Made by a program: the position numbers and the translations under genes
Shown here: one piece after another, positions 38,146-45,758 of the stretch
Layout: every line of letters starts with the position of its first letter
Numbering within the stretch: position 1 is the stretch's first letter
NCBI GenBank assembly: GCA_020054495.1
Contig: JAHWGK010000004.1
Location: forward strand, 26,912-90,911
DNA from: Thermoplasmata archaeon
Lineage (GTDB): Archaea > Thermoplasmatota > E2 > DHVEG-1
Direction: 5' to 3'
DNA length: 64,000 bases
The notes under the pieces: generated by a model
Seen by the model: only the letters and a program-made list of their open reading frames with translations
What the model was told of the DNA's origin: nothing
Databases searched by the model: none

Positions 38146-38712
38146 TTAACAAGCTACAGGTTTTGGTTTTGATATTGATCTACTATACATTCTCATTACA
38201 AGATATGCACCATCAAAAAGCAACATTGCAACAAAGAAATACCAAGGAAATAAACCCATAAACACGACATAAAGAATCGCAAGTTTTGTAAGCCATCTCT
38301 GATCAAAAAAGGATATAAACACTTTATGTGAAAATCTTTTTTCCTCATGGATTTTACTATTGTATTCTATTACATCATTTCCTACCTCATCAAGCAATGC
38401 TGCAGCCACAAGCATTAGTAAGGGTAAAACTAAAAGTTGAATTCCTGATATTATAATAAAAGCTAAGATAACAAACAAACCAAGTATATGAGCTTGATTA
38501 TCAATTTTACCCTTTATGAATACGCCAAGAATAACTGCAAGAAGAATAGTTGCAGAAACCTGATCAATTATCATCGTATACGCCCAAAGAGCTCCAATAA
38601 ATGGTGCCAAAATTAAAGCAAATTTTTTATTAAACGTTTTTTCATCAAATGCATCATCTATATATTTAAGTCCAGCACCAAGAAGAGGGTAGGATAATAG
38701 AAATATATACAT
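38146..38712 (-). CDS. Multi-pass membrane protein (paralogue A)
   Basis: 188 residues with about six hydrophobic segments. Acidic motifs sit between helices: KYIDDAFDEKTFNKK near residue 16, KGKIDNQAHILGL near 67, LLDEVGNDV near 107 and SFFDQRWLTK near 133. All are repeated in the neighbour at 38842-39441, the proteins being clearly homologous. The paired DDxxDE and DExxND motifs recall Asp-rich metal sites of UbiA-type prenyltransferases, but the protein is shorter and I cannot assign it to that family. GGTGAGG precedes the start by about 12 nt. Lies just upstream of a geranylgeranyl-reductase-like gene. Confidence 0.75.
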   Translation of the reverse strand: MYIFLLSYPLLGAGLKYIDDAFDEKTFNKKFALILAPFIGALWAYTMIIDQVSATILLAVILGVFIKGKIDNQAHILGLFVILAFIIISGIQLLVLPLLMLVAAALLDEVGNDVIEYNSKIHEEKRFSHKVFISFFDQRWLTKLAILYVVFMGLFPWYFFVAMLLFDGAYLVMRMYSRSISKPKPVAC

Positions 38713-38841
38713 TAAGGCATTTCCTCACCAATTTTTTCCAAGCTTTTTTTCTCTCCATTTCAGTTTATTATTAACCAATGTTATGTTTATTATCATTTTT
38801 CGCAGATGATTGTGTAGGTAGTTATGTAGACAGCTTTTATT

Positions 38842-39441
38842 TTATGCAGTTATTCTTTCAGGTTTTGCAACTGTTTTAACTGGAAGTTTAATTGTTTGTT
38901 TTGATTGGCTGTATAATCTTACACTGACATATGAATAATCAAACACTATCATTGCAAGGAAGAATAATATAGGAACAATACCTGTAATACATAGACCAAG
39001 GATTGTTACTTTCAGTACCCACCTTTGGTCAAAAAATGATACAACAAACTTATGTGTTAATTTATTTGTATTCATTTTATCTTTTTTCTTATCTATAAAA
39101 TCATTTCCGAACTCGTCAAGTAGTGCAGCAATACCAAGAATGATTAGGGGGATAATTAGAAGTTGAACACCTGCAAAAAAGATGATTGCAAAAATTACAA
39201 TAAGACCTGCAAGATGTGCATAATTGTCAATTTTACCTTTAAATAGAACTCCAATAACAACCGATAAAAGAATTGTTGCAGCAACTGGGTTTATAATCAT
39301 TGTATAAGCCCATAGAAGTCCTAAAAATGGTGCCACACAAAGTGCAACTTTTTTATTAAACGTTTTTTCATCATATGCTGCATCTATATATTTTATACCG
39401 GCACCAAGTATTCCAAATGATATTAAAAAGAAATAAATCAT
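38842..39441 (-). CDS. Multi-pass membrane protein (paralogue B)
   Basis: 199 residues, homologous end to end with the protein at 38146-38712. Shared motifs: GAGIKYIDAAYDEKTFNKK, FKGKIDNYAHLAGL, ALLDEFGNDF and SFFDQRWVLK. The first motif has DAAYDE where the paralogue has DDAFDE. About six membrane helices. The ATG shares an A with the stop of the preceding 45-codon gene (TAATG), and GGAGGGTG inside that gene serves as ribosome site, so the two are coupled. Function unknown. Confidence 0.76.
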   Translation of the reverse strand: MIYFFLISFGILGAGIKYIDAAYDEKTFNKKVALCVAPFLGLLWAYTMIINPVAATILLSVVIGVLFKGKIDNYAHLAGLIVIFAIIFFAGVQLLIIPLIILGIAALLDEFGNDFIDKKKDKMNTNKLTHKFVVSFFDQRWVLKVTILGLCITGIVPILFFLAMIVFDYSYVSVRLYSQSKQTIKLPVKTVAKPERITA

Positions 39442-39578
39442 TAATTAACACCCTCCATCAGTTCATATTCGGAATTTTTAAAATCTGGGTAGTAGACATC
39501 TTTTTTTGATATTGATATATGATGAATGATTTCGATGTTCTTTATGAGCGGATAGATATCCATTTTATTGCCTTTCAT
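39441..39578 (-). CDS. Small hypothetical protein translationally coupled to membrane gene
   Basis: 45 residues beginning MKGNKMDIYPLIKNIEIIHH and ending in an acidic stretch. ATG 39576-39578 is preceded by GGGGT (39585-39589) with 6-nt spacing, better than an ATG at 39626. Its last codons carry GGAGGGTG and its TAA overlaps the next ATG. It could be a real small protein, a leader peptide controlling the membrane gene, or, given its place 139 nt downstream of a radical SAM maturase, a modified-peptide precursor. Nothing in its sequence decides. Confidence 0.5.
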   Translation of the reverse strand: MKGNKMDIYPLIKNIEIIHHISISKKDVYYPDFKNSEYELMEGVN

Positions 39579-39716
39579 TTCTTTACCCCAAATATAATAA
39601 TAAGTTATGTTAACATAAAGCCCCATATCGAGAAATTCCTACAAAATTCCAAAATCGGCAATTTTTTTTTATTTTTGTAGGAAAAATGGTAAAAAACCCT
39701 AAATCAAGAATAAACA

Positions 39717-41627
39717 CTAAGAAACTGGAGTTGCTAGTAAATCACGTTCTGTTTTTTCTTTTTTCAAACTCCCATAAACCTTGCTATAACTTAATGGTAG
39801 AGATAAATACAGATCCTCTTCCTTGAAAACAATACCTGTTTCTTCAAAGTTGTTTAAAATGTTTTTCAAGTCGGTATCTGAGATATTTGAAAATATCTCT
39901 TGCAACTCTTGATGGGAGATTACATCAATGCAAGATAAAAAGATATCTCGCTCTAGTTGATTAAGCATATAAATCATTACATTTTCACGGTTTCGAACAT
40001 CAATAATTTTTAAGAAAGTTTTACCATCAACATAATAAAATACTAGTTGATCAAAGATTGTTTTCCTTTTCAAACCCTCGATTGCTCGCTGTTCAAGTTC
40101 AGTTTCCCATTCTTTTACTAGTTGTTTCCAGTTGTTTTCCTTATGTTGTTGTTTTCTTTTAAACTGGCTAAAAAAACAAAAATTGTGCTCTAATATTTCA
40201 GGAGGATACATGATTGTGTCAATAATTTTAGGCTCAAGTTTTTCAATGTTAAATTTTTCATATTGTTCATATATTGGGCTTTCAAAACCTAAAATAAATT
40301 TACTAATTTGTGGCGGGTCAAGATATTGCTTAAAAAGTTTAATGGTTTGTTCAGTTTCTTCAAAATCTTTTGTTTCCTCATTAGGATAGTTTATAATAAT
40401 GTTATATACGTTTGAAATGCTATTTTCTTTACAGTATTTTAATGCAGCAATGTTATCAATGATTCTTACTCCTTTATTCATCTTTTTTATATAGTTGGAA
40501 CTAAAAGCCTCAATACCTATTTGAATATGATTAAAACCTGCTTTTTTTAATAATGAATAATCTTCACTTTTTAATTGTCCGGCTCTTGCTTCAACATAAA
40601 AATCAAAGTCTTTTTCAAGTTTCATGAGCTTCTCACAAAACCTATGGAAATCATGTTGCGGTAGTGTGTTTCCAATGATTTGAAATGATAATATTTTGTA
40701 TGTATCAGATAAAAAAGTTAGTTCTTCGATGAAACGTTCAACATTTTTTTCACGGTATTTTTTATGATATGCTTGAAGGTTACAAAATGTACATTTATTC
40801 CACCAGCAACCACGAGAAAATTCAATGGGAAGTCGTCCAAAAAGAGAATAGTATTGTTTTATTTCATCTGAAATATTGTTAAGATCTTGATAATATGATT
40901 GAAAATTGGGGACTGGAAGACTGTTTAGATCAATAAAATTATCATTTTTATTCCAAATAATCTCTTCTCCATTTCTAAATATTAACCCTGGAATTGATTT
41001 AATGTTACTATAATCAGATGCTAGAAGAAATAGTGGTTCTTCGCCCTCGCCTGAAACAATAAAATCTAGCCAATCAAATGTTTTCAAAATCTTTTTTCCA
41101 AGCTTGTTGATGGTTGTGCTGCCTCCAAATACAATAGTTTTTTCAGGATAAGTTTCCTTAATTTTTTTTGCAATTGCTAAAGATGGTAGAAATTGTCCAT
41201 AATTCAATGTAAAACCAATAATATTATATGGCTTCCAATCAACTTGGTTAAGAGCCCAAGTGAAAAAACTATCGGATTTTTCAACATATTTGTTAAAAGG
41301 AAAATCATTCAGAAATTCATCATTACCAATTATATTATCGTAAAAATATCTAAACTTTTCAACATTTTTTTCCCAATAATCTGGAAAAAGATATTTTGAA
41401 AACACCATCTGAGCAGTATAAGAGTCATTTGGGTTATTAATCAAATAATTATAATTATGCAATCCATAAAAATCAGCTGTTTTTAGATAAAGATGTTTCG
41501 TATTTATATTGATATCTCTTTCTTTTAAATATGACTCAAGTAAGGATAACTGTATTGATGGTATACTTGTTTCAGCAAAAGGCATAGCTACAAGTAATAC
41601 GGATTTTTCTTCGGTATGCATCCTCAT
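39717..41627 (-). CDS. B12-binding radical SAM protein, RiPP-maturase-like
   Basis: 636 residues. N-terminal segment VLLVAMPFAETSIPSIQLSLLESYL and a cobalamin-binding-like domain (about 90-200, GFTLNYGQFLPSLAIAKKI; FGGSTTINKLG; VSGEGEEPL). The radical SAM cluster is in IEFSRGCWWNKCTFCNLQAY (Cys-x4-Cys-x2-Cys as read), then YVEARAGQLKSEDYSLLKKAGF and IQIGIEAFSSNYIKKMNKG. Both the MPFA start and the RGCWW-CTFC motif are typical of the enzymes annotated as RiPP maturation radical SAM proteins (peptide C-methyltransferases). The C-terminal 170 residues look like a winged-helix, peptide-binding-like region. Divergent from a tandem Lrp regulator with 103 nt between; a tiny hydrophobic peptide gene lies beyond that regulator. 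Confidence 0.8.
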   Translation of the reverse strand: MRMHTEEKSVLLVAMPFAETSIPSIQLSLLESYLKERDININTKHLYLKTADFYGLHNYNYLINNPNDSYTAQMVFSKYLFPDYWEKNVEKFRYFYDNIIGNDEFLNDFPFNKYVEKSDSFFTWALNQVDWKPYNIIGFTLNYGQFLPSLAIAKKIKETYPEKTIVFGGSTTINKLGKKILKTFDWLDFIVSGEGEEPLFLLASDYSNIKSIPGLIFRNGEEIIWNKNDNFIDLNSLPVPNFQSYYQDLNNISDEIKQYYSLFGRLPIEFSRGCWWNKCTFCNLQAYHKKYREKNVERFIEELTFLSDTYKILSFQIIGNTLPQHDFHRFCEKLMKLEKDFDFYVEARAGQLKSEDYSLLKKAGFNHIQIGIEAFSSNYIKKMNKGVRIIDNIAALKYCKENSISNVYNIIINYPNEETKDFEETEQTIKLFKQYLDPPQISKFILGFESPIYEQYEKFNIEKLEPKIIDTIMYPPEILEHNFCFFSQFKRKQQHKENNWKQLVKEWETELEQRAIEGLKRKTIFDQLVFYYVDGKTFLKIIDVRNRENVMIYMLNQLERDIFLSCIDVISHQELQEIFSNISDTDLKNILNNFEETGIVFKEEDLYLSLPLSYSKVYGSLKKEKTERDLLATPVS

Positions 41628-41730
41628 CCTTATTTATTTCAATAAATTATGCGTTTAAATATTTAACTAAAAAGAGCAATTTTGCAAAATACTAAAATAT
41701 AGGAATATAGCTCTAGTTTTTGAAGTAAAG

Positions 41731-42708
41731 ATGGTAAAACTGGATTTGAAGGATAGGAAAATCCTCTATGAACTTGATTTAAATTGCAGGCAATCAAATT
41801 CACAAATTGGAAAAAAAGTAGGATTAAAAAGAGATGTTGTAGCTTATAGAATAAAAAAGCTTCAAGATGAAGGAATAATTAAAAATTTTTGGACATTTAT
41901 TGATACCTTTAAATTAGGATACAATGTATTCAGATTATACATAAATTTTCAATATATGACTTCAGAACTTAAAAAAGAGATTGTACAATATTTTGTTAAT
42001 TATAAGAACTCATGGGTAGTTATTTCTGTAAAAAGTGAAATTGATCTAGCTGTAGTTATTTGGGTTAAGGATATATTTGAATTTTATCAATTTTGGAACA
42101 AAACGCTTGATAAATATGAAGATAATTTTTCAAAATATTCCATTTCAATTTATACCCAGTCTATCGTTTATAAAAAATCATATTTACTGCCTGGAGAAGC
42201 AGAGAAATCTGATAGGATAATAAGCGATATGCACTGTGGCGGGATACCTGTTACAATAGATGAAACTGATTATAAATTATTAAATGAAATTGCTGAAAAT
42301 GCTCGTGTTCCCTTAATTGAACTTTCTGAGAAACTTGGATGCTCATCACAAAGTATAAATTATAGAATTAAGAATCTAGTTAAATCAGGCGTTATTAAGG
42401 GTTTTAGAGTAAACCTAGATCTTTCAAAATTAGATTTACATCATTATAAAGTCGATATTTATCTAAAAGATCATAAACTAAAGAACTCAATTTTGAAGTA
42501 TTTAGCGGATAAACCTTATGTAGAATACATGAATTTATCTATTGGTTGGTCAGATTTAGGACCTGAATTTGTTGTAAAAGATTTTGATGAATTAATGAAA
42601 ATTTTAGATGAAGTTAATAATAAATTTTCAGGCGTGATAAAAAGACAATCATATTTTATTACTGAAAAAATACATAAAATTCGTTGTTTGCCAGAACTAA
42701 CATTTTAA
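41731..42708 (+). CDS. Tandem Lrp/AsnC-type transcriptional regulator
   Basis: 325 residues holding two Lrp-like units in one chain. Unit 1: HTH LDLKDRKILYELDLNCRQSNSQIGKKVGLKRDVVAYRIKKLQDEG, then a RAM-like ligand domain to about 150. Unit 2 (about 175-325): ETDYKLLNEIAENARVPLIELSEKLGCSSQSINYRIKNLVKSG and a second RAM-like domain. Ordinary Lrp proteins are about 150 residues and dimerise; here the dimer may be fused. The promoter has ACTAAAATATAG at 41690-41701, shared almost exactly by the paralogue near 62000. Divergent from the RiPP-maturase-like gene, so it is the likely regulator of that locus (inference). No Shine-Dalgarno seen. Confidence 0.85.
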   Translation: MVKLDLKDRKILYELDLNCRQSNSQIGKKVGLKRDVVAYRIKKLQDEGIIKNFWTFIDTFKLGYNVFRLYINFQYMTSELKKEIVQYFVNYKNSWVVISVKSEIDLAVVIWVKDIFEFYQFWNKTLDKYEDNFSKYSISIYTQSIVYKKSYLLPGEAEKSDRIISDMHCGGIPVTIDETDYKLLNEIAENARVPLIELSEKLGCSSQSINYRIKNLVKSGVIKGFRVNLDLSKLDLHHYKVDIYLKDHKLKNSILKYLADKPYVEYMNLSIGWSDLGPEFVVKDFDELMKILDEVNNKFSGVIKRQSYFITEKIHKIRCLPELTF

Positions 42709-42729
42709 AAAAATCATATTTACCTTATT

Positions 42730-42810
42730 TTAAAGACCAGCTGACATATACCAACCTGCAGCTGCTGCTATAGCACCCGCAACGGCTCCAGTTATTACCA
42801 TTTTTTCCAT
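42730..42810 (-). CDS. 26-residue hydrophobic Gly/Ala peptide (candidate RiPP precursor or membrane peptide)
   Basis: An 81-bp frame starting MEKMVITGAVAGAIAAAAGW and ending in SAGL. GGTGGG at 42818-42823 lies 7 nt before the ATG, and a near-consensus TATA (ATTTAAATAC, 42871-42880) stands 50-60 nt further up, so both promoter and ribosome site are strong. Codon third positions are mainly A/T like the rest of the genome. The product is one short membrane-length helix with a glycine-zipper pattern (GxxxGxxxA). It ends 21 nt from the stop of the convergent Lrp regulator. With a RiPP-maturase-like radical SAM gene 1.1 kb away it could be that enzyme's substrate; a stand-alone membrane peptide or toxin is equally possible. 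An in-frame ATG at 42825 would add five residues. Confidence 0.55.
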   Translation of the reverse strand: MEKMVITGAVAGAIAAAAGWYMSAGL

Positions 42811-42870
42811 ATTTTTTCCCACCATCCTTCATATCGTCATATCTTGACATGGTATATTTTCCCATTGATA

Positions 42871-42880
42871 GTATTTAAAT
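42871..42880 (-). promoter_or_regulatory. TATA box for the small peptide gene
   Basis: ATTTAAATAC on the minus strand matches the archaeal TTTAAATA consensus closely. Transcription would start near 42850, giving a 40-nt leader with GGTGGG before the 26-codon frame, or a leaderless start at the ATG 42850 of an overlapping 41-codon frame. Confidence 0.55.
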
Positions 42881-43042
42881 CTATCGTGACAGAATACCAA
42901 AACGCAAAAAAGACACATTTAAATATGAAAAAATTTACTGTATAACCAAAAAATATTAATGACATATACTATTATAACCCAGATACTGGAACAAAAAATC
43001 TTAATTTACCTTCTCATTGGTTAATTACTTAAAAAAATGTTA

Positions 43043-43543
43043 TTATTTTTTTAGATCAAGTATTATTTCAGCAGCCCACTTTGCAGCATTGCCAGATACC
43101 GCTGGGCATTTGTCGACATGGGCTCCTGCTTTTTCAAACTCAGAATAATCCTTTGGGTCTAAAAGGTTAAATGTTCTTCCAAAAAGCTTCTTGTGAATAT
43201 CCTTGCATCTCATACATTCATATTCTTTATAAAACTTATCATAAAGTTTCTTTGAATACATAAAAACCCGTCTTTTTCGTTCACCTGTGCTAAAATCCTT
43301 ATATGTTCTTCCAGCGACAGATCCTATTGCAAGCAACCCTCCGACTAAAGCACCACAAGTTCCCTCGGTTGTAAGAGCAGTTCCACCTGCCATTGCATCA
43401 GCTGCTTGGATTGTATCAGGATTTCCTACATCAAGAACTTCATATATTGCAGCAAGAACACATTGTGGGCAGCTTCCACGTTCTGCTTCATACTTATATG
43501 CAAGGTGATAGACTTTTTCAAGAATTTTATCTCGTGAATCCAT
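43043..43543 (-). CDS. C-GCAxxG-C-C family redox protein
   Basis: 166 residues. Carries the conserved cysteines of the C_GCAxxG_C_C family: GSCPQCVLAAIYEVLD near the N-terminus, EGTCGALVGGLLAIGSVAG in the middle, ECMRCKDIHKKLFG, and DKCPAVSGNAAKWAAEIIL at the end. The family is considered redox-active or metal-binding, often next to oxidoreductases, without a fixed reaction. Full length. Ends 40 nt from nothing recognisable; upstream lies the PAC2-family gene on the same strand, 27 nt away, so they may be co-transcribed. Confidence 0.85.
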   Translation of the reverse strand: MDSRDKILEKVYHLAYKYEAERGSCPQCVLAAIYEVLDVGNPDTIQAADAMAGGTALTTEGTCGALVGGLLAIGSVAGRTYKDFSTGERKRRVFMYSKKLYDKFYKEYECMRCKDIHKKLFGRTFNLLDPKDYSEFEKAGAHVDKCPAVSGNAAKWAAEIILDLKK

Positions 43544-43570
43544 GCTATACCTCGATGTAAACAGATTTTT

Positions 43571-44335
43571 TTAGCCGTACATTTGAGTTGGAATTGGCGG
43601 TATCGATGGAGCTGTTGGTCTAGATTGTTTCATAAACTTCCTAATATTATCTTCTATTTGCTTTGCTTCTTTATACAACGGCTTTGGGTCAATTTTTATT
43701 TCGGGAAGCATAACGTCAATTTTTTTCAACAAATTCCCAGCAGCTCTTGAATCAGGATAAGACGCATGTGCCTCAGAAAGTAAACAAATAACATCACGTT
43801 GCATTAGAACACTCTCATATAGGAGAACACCTGTTACACCCGTGATCATACCCTCCTTTGTCTCCTCGATTTTATATTTCTTAAGAAAATTTTTCATCTT
43901 AGGATTACTCCCAACTCCATACACCTTGAAAACCTTTTTCTTAGCGCCTGTCGCATGTGTTCCTTCTAAAGAAGCAACAATCTTACATCCTTTTTCATCA
44001 GTCCATTGAAGGATACGATCAGCCAAAGGTTTTATAATGTTATATGGTGGCATAAATTCAGAGATTATCACTGCGAGCTGCTCACAGGTACCATCCGGTC
44101 CACATTTACGCTCTCCCGCATAAATTCGAACAGGTGGAGACGGTTTTGAATTATGTATAATTGTTACAGGCATAAACTCTTTTGAAACAATAGCTCCTAT
44201 CTCATCAAGTTTTAATGAGTCAATAATAAAATGACCTGCAATTGAACTAATCAATCCAACTGTTGGAAAAGCAACAACGCACAAACTATTGGATAAATCT
44301 ATTTCTTTATATTCAATTAATTCAATATCTTCCAT
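43571..44335 (-). CDS. PAC2-family protein (proteasome assembly chaperone-like)
   Basis: 254 residues. PAC2 features: N-terminal LCVVAFPTVGLISSIAGHFIIDSLKLDEIG, then FMPVTIIHNSKPSPPVRIYAGER, LAVIISEFMPPYNIIKPLADRILQW, and GVTGVLLYESVLMQRDVICLLSEAHASYPDSRAAGNLLKKI. The family includes eukaryotic proteasome assembly chaperone 2 and archaeal proteins of unproven but probably related function. The last 20 residues are Pro-rich (RPTAPSIPPIPTQMYG), and end in a Tyr-containing segment; a C-terminal hydrophobic-Tyr motif is how archaeal proteasome partners dock, which is suggestive only. Confidence 0.87.
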   Translation of the reverse strand: MEDIELIEYKEIDLSNSLCVVAFPTVGLISSIAGHFIIDSLKLDEIGAIVSKEFMPVTIIHNSKPSPPVRIYAGERKCGPDGTCEQLAVIISEFMPPYNIIKPLADRILQWTDEKGCKIVASLEGTHATGAKKKVFKVYGVGSNPKMKNFLKKYKIEETKEGMITGVTGVLLYESVLMQRDVICLLSEAHASYPDSRAAGNLLKKIDVMLPEIKIDPKPLYKEAKQIEDNIRKFMKQSRPTAPSIPPIPTQMYG

Positions 44336-44504
44336 AATACCCCGACTCTGATATCACCTTTTTCTACTTAAATAATATGGTAAAAAACAATTTATTGGAA
44401 GCAATAACTGACAAGTTTAGGATGCGTTAATGGCTAAAGACCACCTCTAAAAAATGAAAAAAACCATCTTAGGTACTTATCTAAAAGCAGCGGATAATAC
44501 CTTT

Positions 44505-44942
44505 TTAATATTCTACTTTGTCTCTTTGTCCAAATTTTTTGGTATAATCGAGAAAATAGCATACTTTTGGAGTTATTTTTATGATTATGTTATCTGGATC
44601 TGAAGGCATATTAGCCATAGATGAAAATTTTTGTTTTAGCATTTTTATCGCTTTTTCAGATTCTTCGTTATTAGATATAATTGTTGCTTTTCCTTCCATT
44701 TGGATAGATCTTATCTCATCGAGGTATTCAGTTTCGTCATGAATAGAGTATGCAACATTTGGATTTTCTTGTATGTTTTTTACTTTGCGAGTTTGGATAC
44801 TAGTAGAAACGTAAAGAGTGGGTCCTTTGTTTACATACGCAAGAGCATGGGTTAAAGGTTCACCTTTTTGTGTTGAAGTGGCTAAGGTTATAAACTTTTT
44901 CCTTGATAGATAATCAACAATTTGTTCTTTTATTTCATCCAT
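44505..44942 (-). CDS. Pyridoxamine-5'-phosphate-oxidase-like flavin-binding protein
   Basis: 145 residues of the split-barrel FMN-binding fold: IVDYLSRKKFITLATSTQKGEPLTHALAYV, LYVSTSIQTRKVKNIQENPNVAYSIHD, SIQMEGKATII and a C-terminal IIKITPKVCYFLDYTKKFG. Such short members bind FMN, F420 or heme and act as small oxidoreductases, so the exact reaction cannot be stated. About 160 nt of spacer on the side of the PAC2 gene holds no recognisable feature. Confidence 0.85.
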   Translation of the reverse strand: MDEIKEQIVDYLSRKKFITLATSTQKGEPLTHALAYVNKGPTLYVSTSIQTRKVKNIQENPNVAYSIHDETEYLDEIRSIQMEGKATIISNNEESEKAIKMLKQKFSSMANMPSDPDNIIIKITPKVCYFLDYTKKFGQRDKVEY

Positions 44943-45063
44943 TCAACAATTCCTCCCTCTATTATTAACATAACGTAGTAATTATTTTATTTATAAAGGT
45001 TTTGGAAGCAGTATTATGTAAGCTCTTCATCTATTTTCTTCTCCTTTACAAATCGTAATATTA

Positions 45064-45663
45064 TTAATGAACAATTAGCTTAAGTAACCCTGCTAGGTTA
45101 TTAACAATATAATCTCCATCGATATTTATTCCAACCACTTTGCAACCGGCTGCTTTTCCAGCTTTCACATCACTTTTGGTATCACCAATAAGCATAACCT
45201 CAGCAGGATTTACGTCTAATAAATTACAGGATTTTAACACAATTTCAGGGTCCGGCTTTGACATAGTTACATCATTGCTTGTCAATACGAATTCAAAATA
45301 TTTGTCAATATTAAATTTTTTTAGAACTTGAATAGCACTATCTTTTGGGGTATTTGTAATAAGAACTTTCCTATACATGTTTAACTTGTTGAGGGTGATT
45401 TTTGTGTCTGGATGTATCTTAACTTTGTCTAAATGCTTTTTATATTGATTATTACAAATTCTTCCAACTTCAAAAGATAGATTCATTTTTTTTAAATTAT
45501 CAAATAAATCATAACCCCAGTATTTTTTCAGAAACTCCTCCTTTGTAATCTCTGTGTAATTGAAAATCTTAAAAGCATCATTTAATGCAGCCAACCATGC
45601 ATCAAAAGAGTCAACGAGAACTCCATCTAAGTCAAACAAGATTGCATCGGGTTTTAATTTCAT
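45064..45663 (-). CDS. HAD-superfamily phosphatase
   Basis: 199 residues. HAD motif I DAILFDLDGVLVDSF (nucleophile Asp), a helical cap (about 18-85), motif II VLITNTPKDS, motif III Lys in MSKPDPEIVLKSC, and motif IV MLIGDTKSDVKAGKAAGCKVVGI. It is closest in pattern to phosphoglycolate phosphatase/beta-phosphoglucomutase-like HADs. The substrate is unknown. Confidence 0.88.
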   Translation of the reverse strand: MKLKPDAILFDLDGVLVDSFDAWLAALNDAFKIFNYTEITKEEFLKKYWGYDLFDNLKKMNLSFEVGRICNNQYKKHLDKVKIHPDTKITLNKLNMYRKVLITNTPKDSAIQVLKKFNIDKYFEFVLTSNDVTMSKPDPEIVLKSCNLLDVNPAEVMLIGDTKSDVKAGKAAGCKVVGINIDGDYIVNNLAGLLKLIVH

Positions 45664-45758
45664 TTATTATCCACTTAATTTTGTTAGATTGAATATATTG
45701 CAGTGTAAAAACTTTATTTAAAGAGTAATACTTAAATAATATCGATGTGATAATTTTT

